A stretch of DNA of 64,000 nt, taken from contig JAOVFP010000024.1 in the NCBI GenBank assembly GCA_025738555.1, positions 1 through 64,000 on the forward strand, given 5' to 3'. Shown here one piece after another: positions 1 to 13,180 of this stretch. Under the pieces are notes generated by a model, which was not told where the DNA came from, searched no databases, and saw only the letters and a list, made by a program, of their open reading frames with translations. The number at the start of each line of letters is the position of its first letter. The first letter of the stretch is position 1. A program made the position numbers and the translations under genes. The DNA comes from Cyathus striatus (taxonomy: Eukaryota; Basidiomycota; Agaricomycetes; Agaricales; Nidulariaceae).

Positions 1-189
1 CATGCCATCAATCATTCCATAGCAACCCATAGCATACAGTACAAGCTATATAGCATAAGTAGAAGCCTATACAGTTTCTGATAAAGGGGGGTCTTTGTTT
101 TGGTGCTATGCTACTATATAGTGCTACGTAGAATTGGTTAGCAGACCCAGACTTTGCTGATGTTATCAATGAATTGAAAGACAAGCCAA

Positions 190-590
190 TCAAGAAAGCA
201 AGGTGCAGAGGAGGCTTTTGAAAGAAATGGTAGCATGTTTGTAATGAATGAGGGTACACTGATATGTAGTATTATCAAGTTTCTCACTAAGTATCAACTT
301 CTGTGCAGAAAGTGCTTCATTGCCATTGGCGTCATCCCATGCTTGTGAATCATTGAATGTACCATCCTCAACTGGTATCACACCAACAGGTTTTGGATTG
401 GAACTGCTGACCTCCATGTGTGGAAGAACTGTTTTATTTCCTAGGACAAGTTCACCCTCATCATATTCAGCTGTGGCACTTCCATATCAATCAATTTACA
501 ATGTTTACAGGTTCACCTTTGAACTCATGAACAGTGCTAACTTCAACAATGCCAACTTCATATTCCAGTTGCTACCAATCTCTAGGTAAC
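190..590 (-). pseudogene. Eroded coding-like fragment, unidentified
   Basis: On the minus strand a stretch reads as plausible acidic protein (residues such as EYDEGELVLGNKT followed by MEVSSSNPKPVGVIPVEDG). An upstream piece in another frame reads EYEVGIVEVSTVHEFKGEP. Stops and frame changes separate the pieces, and no start or splice structure joins them. It looks like the remnant of a gene or mobile element, but I cannot name a family. The surrounding DNA (1-189 and 591-900) is AT-rich and shows no gene. Confidence 0.3.
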
Positions 591-845
591 CTAAAAACAT
601 TTATCAGGTAACATTACCAATACAAAAAGAAAAGGTTTACAATTTCATTTTGATGATGATGCTCCAATTTCCTCTAAGAAATCCAGAGTTGAAAACCAAC
701 TTAACACTAAAGCATTTGAAAAGTAATTTTTAACTCAATTTGTACTCTCCTCACATATATCTGTCATGTATTTACAAATATATAACAATTTAATCTTTAT
801 TCCCAATAAAACTGAAATTGCTCACTACAATAACCTAACCTAGCT

Positions 846-867
846 GATGCCCATGCATAGCATGGGC
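846..867. repeat. Short perfect hairpin
   Basis: GCCCATGC and GCATGGGC form 8-bp inverted arms around a 3-nt loop. It lies in gene-free DNA between the eroded fragment and the histidine-kinase promoter. It could be a fold-back remnant of a small mobile element, or chance. Confidence 0.35.
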
Positions 868-909
868 TGTCGGCTAGTATGCAAGAAATCATTAAAATTT
901 TCGGGGATA

Positions 910-917
910 TGACGTCA
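910..917. promoter_or_regulatory. CRE/ATF-type palindrome TGACGTCA
   Basis: A perfect TGACGTCA palindrome lies about 240 bp upstream of the first usable ATG of the hybrid histidine kinase. This octamer is the binding site of ATF/CREB bZIP factors, which act downstream of stress MAP kinases in fungi. Its role here is inferred from position alone. Confidence 0.4.
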
Positions 918-1153
918 GTGAGATGGAAGATGCTACACACGGTGCTTGAAAAGAGATAACCCACAATCACTCCAGGGACAAGCGGAATTACTTACCGTGG
1001 GTTCGCATCACCCAAGTTGTGCTCCACTGACCATTTGCCTCTGCGACTTCCCATCCGTCTTCTCTCTCTTCTGGTTCTGCCTTATAGCATTTCATCGTGG
1101 CAGATACTGACCCAGGACGACCGGTTCGGCCTCCGCTAGAAAACCGCAAGTCC

Positions 1154-4100
1154 ATGAAGCGGAAATTTGGTCAACCGACCTTTCCCAACCTTTACTTCAA
1201 AGATGGAATCCTCTCCATTCCAGGATATACCTTTGAGAAGGTACGTGCTACCAACTCGACATTTCTTTTGCGCTTAATTCCCCTAGGCCACCTCCTGGCA
1301 AGATACTGGCAGTATGACTGTGCTTGCGGAGGGAAATAGTCTGAAAGATGGTTCAAATGTCATTGCTAAGATTGCCCCAGCCCAGTCAAATGGCTCGATG
1401 TGTTTGGAACGCGAAGCGCATGTGTATGCTTAGGTCTTATTGCGGTGCTGTGAAATAGGAGCTGATGTACATTTATTCAAGACTCAGCAAATTGTCGCAA
1501 ATCTTTGATGGATACAGCACAGCGCTTAGAATGATCGATTTTTTCAAGATATCCAGAGAGCATGGTGATTGTGTAGTTCTTCTATTAGCCCATCCAGGCT
1601 TAAATCTGTTGGGACGTTACCTTCCGCCTTCCAAGGTCAATGATCTCTTGTTGGCAGATTGGCAAAGAGCGAGGCCCCCCTCATCTCGAGAAGATGTATA
1701 CATGATCGCTGCAGAAAATCTTGACCTAACGGAAGAAATGGAAGCGTTCGATGTCATGGACTTGGCCTCATTCCTCGAGTCCGTCGTTTTTTTTATACCC
1801 ATTTAGGATTCCACTGACTAGCTCCCACAGATTTGCCATTCAAGCCACGCACTGTCTGGAAATACTTCACAAGTGAGTCCTTCTGCAGACACATGCTGTT
1901 TATATTCGTGCTTACAGCTTCAGGGCTGGAGTTATACATCGTGAAGGTACAGTCTAATCCCCTTGAATAGTCATTCCCATCTAACGTTTCGCACAGTTCG
2001 TGCAAATGCTTTTCATCTCAACTCTCATTCTGGGCTGGTACGTTTTGTACATTTCGGAAATAGAGCCATATCGTTGGAGAACTATGGCTCTCCATCCTCA
2101 CTGGTGCTACGTGCGTACGAGGAGATAGAAAAGCTCAAAGTTAAGGAAGCTCTATGCTACCTTGCTCCTGAACAGACCGGTAGTATAGAGACGATGACTC
2201 AGGACCATCGCACTGATATATATTCCCTTGGTATTTTGTTTTGGACATTACTTGTCGGCCGTGGTCAGATGCCTTTTGAAGGAGGGCCGTTGGAACTATT
2301 GCATGCTATTGTGCAGAAGCGGCCCATGCCAGTGCATGAAGTTCGGCGCGATGTTCCTCAGGTTCTAGCCTCTATAATAGACAAAGTGTGTCTTTATTCT
2401 AAACATGACAGCAAAATTAATGACATCGGGTATTTTACAGATGTTGTGTAAGAGTCCTGATACAAGGTATCAAAGTGCGCATGGCCTGAAAACAGACCTT
2501 TTGGAATGCCAAAGAAGGCTTCTTGCTACTGTCTCGTCATCTTCGGAAGAAAGCGAAGTGAGTACCTGTTTTTCCATTTCCATTTATATCTGTTATTGAC
2601 CTATGTAGCTCATTCCGCCTTTCGAAATTGCTTTGGAGGATAGGTTTATGGAATTTACTATTCCAATCGCCTTGGTACGTCAGCGATATCTTCGCGTTTT
2701 TCACATACTTATACTGTGACAGTTCGGACGTGAAAAAGAACTCGAAACTATTCGAAATGTTGGTACGTATTCGTTAGTCGTTGGTATTTTTGTCTTCTCT
2801 CAACTAGTACGCAGTGCGCAATGTTTCTACTAGCTTCTCAAGACATTTTGCCGCTTCGAAGGGATACATCGCTGTGTCTTCAAACGGGACAATGGCTCAA
2901 GATGCTAGCGTTGGAACAACTGCAGATGATCACAGTGATTCGGTTACATCATCGAGTGAGTCATTGCACCCCGATTTACTGACATGCGAGTCCAGTGTTG
3001 GAATTACGTCGCCGCGGGCGTCCCCTACTTATGAGCACTCTCTGTCAGTGTCTATGAGCCCTTCTGTGCAGTCAGGAGATGGCCTACGTCGTGTAGCTCT
3101 TAGAACTCGAACGCGCCTTTCACGAACACAAGCTATACTAGTGGTTGGACCGCCAGGGTTTGCTTTCTTAGATTATCGTTATTTTAACTGTACTAAATCG
3201 AAGTTTTAGAATTGGAAAGAGCTCTATGGTTCTGGCAAACCAAGCAAAATGGCGTTGTGAGTACTTTGCCGCAGTGATAATGTGATGTCCTATTAACGTA
3301 ACCAAGCACATGGATTATGGGGTCAAGCGAAATTTCAGAACGCAGACTCGGCGCCTTTTGCTGCGTTGGTGAGTGTTTTCGCTAAGAATGAACGATTATA
3401 TCAATGTAATTCTTTTTTCAATAGTTAGGGTGTCTTTCAGCAGTGCTACGACAGCTAATGGTATTTCACACAGACCTACACCGCTTCGTCATGGCACTAC
3501 GCGAGCGCCTAGGTCCTCAGCTTCACAACGTACCTCTTCTTTATCAGGGGACTCCCGAACTACAAGATGTGCTGGCTCTCTTTGATATTGTCTTAGACGC
3601 TCCCCAAGATCCACTTAGTACTCGTGAACTAAGAGCCAGGTTCCAATCGCTGGTGGAAAGCGTATTTTCTGTGATTGCTGAGACCCGACTTTTTGCACTC
3701 TTTCTCGATGATCTCCACGAAGCCGATGATTCGTTGGTATATTTTACCTTCATGAATATACAATATTCAAGCTTGATTTATATAGGTCACTTGATTTGGT
3801 TTCCGCGTTATTGAACTCAAGAAGTCGAATGGCGAGTAGATCCTTATTCGTAAAGATCCTCTTAACTGACTTGTATCTTAGCTTATTTTTGCAACCTTAC
3901 GCTCTGATAAGCCGTAGGGATATTAACCAAACTTTTAAGTTTTTTCTTACTTATTTTCACAGCGAAATCGTTGAAAGAGTTCGGGCCATGTTTGCAAACA
4001 GATCGAGACCTACGTGGATCACTGTTGAACCATTGACATATGGTGCCATCTCTTCCCTCGTATCTAAAACGTTGCATCGAAACAAAGAAGACTGTATTTC

Positions 4101-7100
4101 GCTATCGCGGTTTGTGTTTGCTTCTTCCGCTGGTAACGCATTCTCTGCGCGTAACATTCTTATGACACTGCAACGGCAGCATTTTGTACGTTGTTTGCCA
4201 GAGATAGAGTATTTGTACTTAATATTTAACTATCAGATTAATTTTGACTGGGATCACAATTACTGGACGTAAGTGCCATCTTTTGTCTACCTCTGACCGT
4301 ATTTTGATACTCTTTTATAGCTATGACATGAATGTCATTGAGAAAAGTACAACGAACCAAAAAATGACAGATCCAACAGACCTTAGTTTCCTGATATCAC
4401 ATATGCGTGAACTTCCAGAAGAAACTAGGAAGTATCTTATCTGGGCAGCATTTTTTGGCGAGACGTAAGAGCCAAGTTTTATAGGTGTTAAATTCGAGCT
4501 CACATCTAGGGTCGTATAGGTTCAAAGTAACTGAGGTGGCCCTCATGATGGATTGGGAAGACTCAAGTGGCGGTAGTGGAAGTGAAGATGAAGTAGATGA
4601 GATGTGGAATCTTCACAAAGCCGTCTCAAATTTGCGTGACAGCGGCGGAAATAACACCCGAGGGTCGATGCGGGGTCTTCAATTTGCGTTGTCGGAGGGC
4701 TGGTTAATACAAAGAGCCAGGGATATGTGCAGCTTTGCACATGACAGGTACCGACAAGCTGCTCAAGCGGAAGCAGAAGCACTTCCGCCTGAAGTTATTG
4801 CAAAGATGTCGTTTAGGGTAAGACGTTTCAATTATTCTGCTCTCTTGCTTGGCGCTTACCAGAGCTTAGATCATTCTTATTATGCTACATGAAACACCGG
4901 TGGATGTTTACCGGATAGCAGAACATGCCAAAAGGTCGCAATTCTTTAGTGTTGTGTCATGCTTGCTCATGTTCTGGTAGATGTCTCTCCCTTCTGCAAG
5001 ACCATCCAAAGAAGGAGGAATTACTTGAGGTTCTCATCGATGCTGGAGAATCTGCTTGGGCAAGGGGTGCTCACGAGGTAGTGTCGCACATCTTATTGGA
5101 ACCGTCACTCTCTCAATTATGTAATTAGCTCTCCATTCGTTCCTTCGTTAGTGCAAGGACCCTTCTAAGCGAGTATCGCTGGATAGATAAACCGGCGCGC
5201 ACACTTAACATCATGTCGCGTCTCGCTGCGTGAGTTTCATTTTTATGTGTCAACAGCCATATAAATTTTTATGTAATTCAGGTTATACACTTGGAAAGGT
5301 TCGGTATTGGCTTCTCTTCTCCAACTGTTCATCTCAAAGGTTTTGCAGGCGAATATTCCACGTCAGACGACATCATAAAAGAATGTTACGAGCACGCTGA
5401 AGATCCGGAGCACAGGAGTAATCTTCTACGCTTACGTTCTCGTAATCATTGGTCGCGCAGTAATTTTTCAGATGCTCTGAGCGATACACTGTATGCACTG
5501 AAGTTGCTCGGAATTGATATCAATGCTTCCCCGACTAGGCGACAAGCCGATGCAATGTTTGAACAAGTAAAAAACGAGATATTGGCTGTTGGATTTGATG
5601 AGATAATGGCGATACCACGAACAACAGATAAAAGAATAGAACTTGCTGTGTCACTGCTCAATGATGCCGGCAAGTCTTTTCCGCCATTCAGGGATCCTAA
5701 GCTTATTCGTAACATTAGGTATAAATGCGTATTGGAGCCCGTCACCGTTTGCTTTTGCGGATGTCATCGGGTTAACGGTGAATCCTTTCGTATCTACTCA
5801 GTGAATATTATCTCATTTCAGAGTTTGTGCAGACCATTCAACTTGCGTTGCGGTATTATAATTTGGCTTAACAAATGTTTAAAATTTGGATGTTGATTCT
5901 GAGACAGGTCTGGTATGGCTCCTGGTACTGCGTTGGGTTTTTTTTGGGCGCTTGGGGGTCAGTCTTTATCATTAATATATACACCACGATAAACATTCCA
6001 ACAGCTGCTGCAGAACGAAGAGAGTTATATCGATTCTCCGCAGACCTAGGGAAGCTTGCTCTTCGCATTGCAGCTCGGCACGGAAGCATGGGAGAAAAAT
6101 GGTGAATGTCGTTGTAATTATACTGATACTTGGCTTTATTGATGCTATGTTACACAGTCGTGCTAACCTTTTGTATTGCGCACTGGTTTCTGGGTTTGAT
6201 AGCGTACATATCAGGTCGAACTTGCCCAAACTGGAGGAAGCTATTAAATATGGAAATACTGCTGGAGACCGGTGAGTACAGTCCTTAGCCTGTAGTGAAC
6301 ATTAGAACTTACAATTTTTCGTAGCGTTTATACAAGTTTTGCCAGTATACATACCATTGTAAACAAACTTTATTTATGCAATCATCGTAAGCAACGTATT
6401 ATATTATGTTCCCTGCAATGGAATTTAATTGATAAATCCCTTAGTCAGTGAATTGGTTGTAGCAGCAGAAGAGGTGAGCTATAACATTCTACATCATCTG
6501 CCGACTTCTTTATATGTGTCCTATTAGTGCTTGAGTGATGTGCAGTTATGGGCACCAGGCGCTGAATGTGCGATCTTGGCCACTGGCGTGCTTAACTGCG
6601 TCCGTGTGCTTGGAGGGTATACACTTGCACGAGATATGCAAACACTATTCGACACCGACAATTTTGTAGAGAGTGAATTTTTGGAGCAGATTCATGAATC
6701 ATCGGGAAATGTATCGTTGGTGCTGAATTGGTGAGTGAGATTCCAAACTCTCCATTCTCTTGCCTAATTGTGACGTACACCTGAGGTATAACTCGTACAA
6801 GGTAGTTACACTTTTCTACCTTTCATTTTATGCAACTTATCTCCTGGATTTCGAGGTCGCTTCCTATTTCTGCGTTGGATATATCGAAGAAGCTGCATCT
6901 CTTGGGTTTTATGTTTACCAGACTAGGGATATCCATCCCAAGTGTGTGCCGCTCCTATGAACATTCACATATTTCTTAATATTTTCAGTAGTCATCGACA
7001 TGTGCGTTATGCCTTGTTCTTTCATAGCTTGGCTATGATAGCGTGCTTGAGGAAAGGTCCCATGTCAGAAGACCGCAAATCTACATACCTGGCTCAAATC

Positions 7101-10100
7101 AGGGCTAATCAAGGCTATATCAGGAAGTATGTTGTTATCCTGTCTTCAACTTTTTAGATAATAATCGCCATAGGTGGTCATCTCCAAGTCCTATCAATGC
7201 AAGTACATGGGTAGCTATTGTGGTAAATATTCAATCAATCTGTTTTAATTTTCATTTCGTTGCTAACGTTTCGAAGGACGCAGAAATGGCTGCTTTGAAG
7301 GGAAGTCCGGATGCATTTAAGTTGTATGACGTGGCAGTGAAGTGAGAGCAAAACCGTTAAATATACAGTTAGTTATCCAATCGCTAATGAGTATTGCAGA
7401 CTAGCGGTAAATAATGACTGGTTATTAGAGGAGGGATTTGCTCTGTTCCTCGTAAGCCATTTCTACTTTTTTAATTCAGTTATTGATGTTTTACAGCAAG
7501 GATCGCATTTTGTAAGATGCGGCGTTGAAGGTCTTGGCAGTGAGCTTCAGCGACGCGGTATTTCTAGGCAAGCTCAATGGGGCGCGCAAGGAATAGTGTA
7601 AGCCTTTCCAAGGATGATCACCGATGTATCTAACCTTTGTCCAGAAACCATCTTACAGCTGTGGTTGGTGTAAGGTCACTTCTGCCTTTAAAGCGTCCAA
7701 TATTCTCTTCCGATGTTGCGGTGCAGACTGAAATGACTGCTGTTGGGACCAATTCATTGTCATCGCAAATGACTAGGCACAATTCCCCTGATGATCAAGA
7801 ATCCACGTTGAGCGCAACAGACCTCGCTGCTATCCTAAAGTGGAGTAAAGATATCTCCAGTGATATAAACTTGTCGTCTGGTACGCTTTGTGGTCAACGT
7901 ACGTATATTTCTTAAACAACTCACTGTACATATAGCTTTACAACGACTTACGGAAATCGCGACTGGTGTGCAAACTTTTACCGACTTAGTTACATCGTTC
8001 TTTGCTAACAATAAGTTCTTCCAGAAACTTCCGGATCCCAGAATACATGTGGTATGCAGTTTCGACGGGCGCCTTTTAGATGTTATCTGAAAATCTATAG
8101 TTGTTATTGCGCGGGAGGCAGGGGATTATACCGTAGCCACGAGCATGGTTCCGCCTGAGCCATGTCAGGTTCATGAGTAAGGGATATTTAAACACCTGGT
8201 TTATGAAACTAATGTCATAGCAGAAACCCCAAGTCAATTCGCACAATTGCGGACCCTTTACAAAAAGCCATCATCCAATACAGTTCGTGCGCGTTGTCGC
8301 TGAACTCAGTGTATACAACTGACTATCATATTCCAGCACTAAACTCCAAGGAACGCATTTGCTACGATGATGCATCTTTGGATTCACGCTTTTCTTCTGA
8401 GGCGGGTCAGACTCTCCATCGTTCTGTGCTGTGTCTTCCTATCTTTAGCAACCGCGGACAAACATTCGGTGCTGTCTATTTCGCTTCCCGGTATCCCTTT
8501 TCACAAAATACGGTCACGATTTTGACGCTGCTTTGTCAACAAGCCAGCATTAGTATAGCAAATGCACTATTATTTAGGTCTGTACAGGCAGGAACTCGAG
8601 AAAATTTAAAGATGATAGCTACTCAGCGAGATGCTCTTGAAGCAGCGCGGAAAAGCCGTGAAGACGCTCTTAAAGCTACGAAGGTGCACCTTACTGTTTT
8701 ATTTGCTTTTGGGGATATTGAATGTCTCGACCAGATAAAAAGTAACTTTCTTGCCTCGATGAGCCACGAGTTGAGGACCCCTTCAGGTAGACTTTCTTTC
8801 AGTAGTTTATATGGTAATTAACATATCCTATAGCTCGTTTTACGGTCTTCTTGATCTTCTGAGTGGGACGGAGTTGAATCCTGGACAAAGCGAAATTGGT
8901 AAATGTTATGCTACACAAGCTTGCATTCCGATGCTGAAGTTTATCGCTAGTTCAAACGGCCAAACAATCTTGTGAACTATTACTAAAGGTATACCCATTT
9001 ATTCCTTAATAATCTTTTTGGTTTGGCTAAACACGATAAACCATGCAGATCATCGACTCTATCCTAGATTATAGTAAGCTGGAAGCATCTGGTGATTCTA
9101 CTATGTATATTCGGTCTTCATCCACTGATATCGTTATTAGCCGTTAAATTGGAGCCAAGCGGGTTCCTAGTCGAGGTAAGAGGTCAATACACGATCTGTG
9201 CTTTTCTAACTGCAACCTTCTTCAGAACATAATAGCTGTAAGTAGGTTACTATCTTGCTGTACAGCTCTAAATTGTACATATCAGGACTGCATGGAGTTA
9301 TTACTCCCCATGGCTGCCAAGAAGCTCGATCTGTCATTCAATATTGAACCGGACGTCCCATCATGTGCGTGCTCTGTTAACAGACAACTTGTCTATACAC
9401 ATCACAACTTATCTGGCACCGAAATAGGGGTATTTGCCGATTATGCTCGCATTCGTCAAGGTAATAGTAGGATTTAATGTTTTTACTAATAAATTTCATG
9501 AACCTATATTTCTTAGTGCTGATGAACCTTATCGGAAATGCGGTGAAATTCACTGCCTCCGGTTATGTACGCGTTGTGTGTTCACTGGATACAAATGTTT
9601 CCCCACCGAACGGTGAAGTACAACTAAGATTTGATATACAGTTTGTTAACTCGCACGCTCATGGGGTCATAGTTCTCATATTTTTATCAACAGGGATACA
9701 GGAATTGGTCTTTCTGCCAGTGATGTCGACCTTTTATTCGTGCCGTTCCAGCAGGCAGATGTACGTCGTATAAATTCAATTACCTGTGTTCTCATAGCAT
9801 TAACATACATGTGTAGAATTCGTCTACTCGCCGTTTTGGAGGAACTGGACTAGGCCTTTCTATTTCACGACAACTGGTCAAACTCATGGGAGGTGCTATT
9901 GGCGTTCATTCCGAACTTAACATCGGTTCTATGTTCTGGTTCACAATTCCAGTAAAGGTATTTGATTCTGAGGAGACGCGCAAGGTGAATATAGACAACA
10001 ATACTTTTGTAGTCATTCATGTTAATATCTGCTGAAGGCTGCGCAGGATTTACAGAATCTTAGATCTGTGTTAATGTCTCCTCGGCCCTTACGTATTCTA

Positions 10101-11206
10101 GTATGCTCAGCATCTGATGCCACTCTTGCTTTTTTGAGCTCGATGTTCACGGGATTTCAAATTAAACTAGTGTCAACGATACAAGAAGCGCAGTCTCAAC
10201 TTGGATCCTATTCAAGTTCGGAGCTTCCATTGGACTTCGTTATACTTGATGATCAATCAGAGACTCATGCTCATGAGCTATCCCAATTTATTCATGGACT
10301 AGGACGCAATTCTCTGCGAGAAACGAAGGTCATACATCTTTATACCCCGACAACTAGTCGCTCAGGAGAGGCTATATTTGGAAATAGCAACATACCAGGT
10401 GTAGTAAAGATGACTAAACCACCGAGGACACTTCGAATGCTTCAGACTCTAGCTGGCCTCAAAAATTTACCAAATACCATATCTTCTAAACATACATCGG
10501 ATGTAACGAAGGCACTGGAGGATTTGGCTGCTGCTCAACGCACGCTTTACGGAAATGTTTTGATTGCAGAAGGTGAGGTATTCTAGGCCTGTGACGATAA
10601 GATTACTTATAAATGGTAGATAACCCGATTGCACAAAACTTGTTGGTTAGGCAATTGGAACGTTACCATCTAAAGGTGACAGCCACTAGTAACGGAGAAG
10701 AAGCCATAGCGGGTAATAAGTCGGGCACTTCAACAAGTGAATATTACTAATGAATGCTTCAGAATGGGAAGCTCATGAACCGGGATACTTCAGCGTTGCT
10801 CTTTTCGACCATCGTAAGCTACGAATTGAGCTTCTAGATTCTATCATCACTTATGATTGATCCACATTATAGACATGCCTATTTGCGACGGAGTGGAGGC
10901 TGCGAAACGGCTGCGTCTACTTGAAGATAAGCGAAAGACTCCCACAATCTTGCCAAGTATGTTCATGTTGCAATATCCAGGGACTGAATTAAGCTTTTTT
11001 TGCTTTTCAGTCGTCGCTTTGAGTGCCGATTGTCAAGACTCCACGAAGCAACTATGTTTGAGTGCTGGGATGAATGCATTCTTTAGTAAACCACTAAAGA
11101 AAGGTATGTTGACTTGGCATGGTGAAGATAGTGTCTGCTGATGCTAGCTTACTTAGCCGATCTTACCTCACTTCTCTCTATGTTTGGGCAACCTCCGGTT
11201 ACCTGA
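1154..11206 (+). CDS. Hybrid histidine kinase with kinase-like, AAA, GAF, HisKA/HATPase and receiver domains (group X type)
   Basis: A two-component sensor of the fungal group X type (S. pombe Mak2/Mak3-like), expected to pass phosphate to an HPt protein and a stress MAPK pathway. Order along the gene: a Ser/Thr kinase-like domain (about 1.2-2.5 kb; [28 protein letters not shown]); an AAA/ATPase region whose Walker A, GPPGIGKSS, is split by intron 3158-3209; a long helical region; GAF (about 7.9-8.6 kb); the H-box [14 protein letters not shown] (His codon 8765-8767); N-box [11 protein letters not shown]-boxes DTGIGLS and [13 protein letters not shown]; and a receiver with EDNP, phospho-acceptor Asp in LFDHHMP, and the KPLKK lysine. 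Introns are numerous, including a 12-nt exon (NIIA) before DCMELLLP. The first ATG is 1154; no upstream ATG lies within 100 bp in frame. Exons around 8787-8833 join only with a frame change (see findings), so the gene may be broken or the sequence may contain an error. Confidence 0.85.
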
Positions 11207-11437
11207 ATTGTCTAAGTATTGGATATGTAACATCTGCAACCATTTCAAGGAGGACATTCAGCTTATCATTGTTATATAATTTAATTAAGGGTCCATAAGG
11301 AAATACATGTCTCATAATTTGATATCCTCGTTTTATACCATTGGAAATGTAACTCATGTACAAAGATCCTGCAGTTCCAGGCTACTTGAAATGCAAAAAG
11401 AGATCGGTGATGTAATCATATACGAGTCGAAATACTT

Positions 11438-12936
11438 TTAGCGATATTGTGCGCCGTACTGACCACCAGGAGCAGGGTAGGGAGCTTGTCCTGCTTGGTT
11501 CATTGGCTGCGCATGTGCACGGGCGTGAGCGGCATGGGCCGCGGCAGCAGCAGGATCGACAGGTTGATAATGAGGCTGACCATATATGGGTTGCTGAGGG
11601 GGATATTGAGATGGATGAGGTTGTTGCTGATGATGTGGTTGATGACCGTGTGGATGAGGAAAGTTGAAGGAAGGCGGAGGCATATTACTTTGAGAGTTCA
11701 TACCAAATGATGTGGGATTGGCAAGATTGGCAAAATAAGGATGCGATAGGGCATCGGAAGCGGATATACGCTCCGCGGGGTCGAATTTCAGTAGTCGTTC
11801 CAATAGATCAATGGCTTGCGCTGGAGATAAGAACTAGAGGCGGAGGCGAACGGATTATATACGTACCTTGTGGGGATGCTTTTGGTATAACTTGTTGTAA
11901 AGACATCTTCGGATAACGGGGGAAAGATTTGTTTGTCAATGAAATCTCGGGCTAAGGCGAGCGGGATTTGTTGAGTGTGATGAAAAGGAAAGTTGGATGG
12001 GAAGCATACCGTGTCCTTGAACATCTTTTGGAACTGGACATCTGTGGGCGTTCCTACGACCCTCATAATGTGAAGGAGCTGATCCTGGTTATCTCGACCT
12101 CTGAATAGTGGAACGCCTGAAATCATCTCAGCAAATATGCAGCCACATGACCAGACGTCAATGGAAGTGCTGTAGGTACGGGAACCGAGTAGAACGTCTG
12201 GAGCACGGTACCACAAGGTAACGACCTAGAATTAAAATGTTTTGAGTCGGTATAGGTGGATGTACGAAATGTAAGCTGCGGAACATACTTCATTGGAGAA
12301 TGTGTTTACAGGAACGCCAAAGGCACGGGCTAAACCAAAATCGCCAAGTTTTAACTCGCCTTTTCGATTTATGAGGAGATTTTGAGGTTTGAGATCGCGA
12401 TGGAGAACCTGATTTTCGTGACAGAAAGCTGTTCCTTTAAGCAATTGGTACATGAAGCTCTGGACTGTATTTGGATCGAGGGCGCCACGGTCTCCATGCT
12501 GATCCATGTACTTCTTTAGATCTTGTTCGCAGTATTCGAAAATGAGAATAAGCTTTGTTTCGGTGTGTATGACATCGTGTAGTCTGACGATATTGACGTG
12601 CTTGAGTTCCTTCATAAGAGAGATCTCACGGATGGCGGTGGATGGAGTACCCTCTTCAGCATCCAAATGGATCTCTTTGAGGGCGACGACTTCGTTAGTG
12701 GTCTTTGATCGTCCCTGTATGCACGAAGGTGAGCGGGCGGCGGAGCGGGTGAGAAATGAGAGCAGACTTTGTAGACGGTGGCATAAGTTCCTTCGCCTAA
12801 AGGAGAAGAATTAGCTGGGAGGACGGGGAGAAGGAAAGGCAGGAGTGACCTAATTTCTCGAGCTAGCGGAGAGGGGTGGTGGTGAGTAGCTGGCAGGAGG
12901 GGGAGACGGAGTGCTGACCTGGATATAGTTGAGCAT
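11438..12936 (-). CDS. PHO85: PHO85-type cyclin-dependent kinase
   Basis: A proline-directed Ser/Thr kinase activated by Pcl-type cyclins. In fungi it acts in phosphate sensing, nutrient response and cell-cycle control. Seven exons: 12919-12936, 12850-12862, 12768-12796, 12289-12714, 12010-12225, 11867-11951 and 11438-11820. The joined N-terminus is [20 protein letters not shown]. Visible motifs are the Gly-rich loop [16 protein letters not shown] (Lys), [13 protein letters not shown] (cyclin-contacting helix), [41 protein letters not shown] and [15 protein letters not shown]. The C-terminal tail of about 70 residues is rich in H, Q, P, A and Y ([11 protein letters not shown]) and is longer than in yeast Pho85. 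Exon 2 is only 13 nt. The gene is divergent from the UTP5 homologue, with 244 bp between starts. Confidence 0.93.
12850..12862 (-). other. 13-nt microexon of PHO85
   Basis: CTCGAGAAATTAG encodes LEKL plus the first base of a Gly codon. It is flanked by AG on one side and GT on the other, and it restores the strongly conserved YIQLEKLGEGTYA sequence. Skipping it would shift the frame. Confidence 0.88.
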
Positions 12937-13180
12937 GTCTGGTGATGAGAAGAAGAGGGAGGGGGTGGTATTTAAGGGGGTGGAAGACAAGAGGAGAATA
13001 AGAGATGGGGAGGAGAACAAGAAAGGTGGCGGGGACAACAAGAATAAGAAGAAGAGTTAGCGGGACAATAGCAATGTTGTTTAGTAGTTTGATTGGAGTG
13101 TGTACAGCAGCATTATCTTATCTGTGCACGTGATCATTTAAAAGAAAAACTAAAGATTTCTTGTCCGCTCGTCTTCTTTC
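12937..13180. promoter_or_regulatory. Divergent promoter of PHO85 and UTP5, with CACGTG
   Basis: A 244-bp shared promoter. The PHO85 side is strongly CT-rich on its coding strand, a usual feature of fungal 5' leaders. A CACGTG E-box (13127-13132), extended to GCACGTGATC, lies about 50 bp from the UTP5 ATG. Factors of the Cbf1/Pho4 bHLH class recognise this hexamer. Confidence 0.5.
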
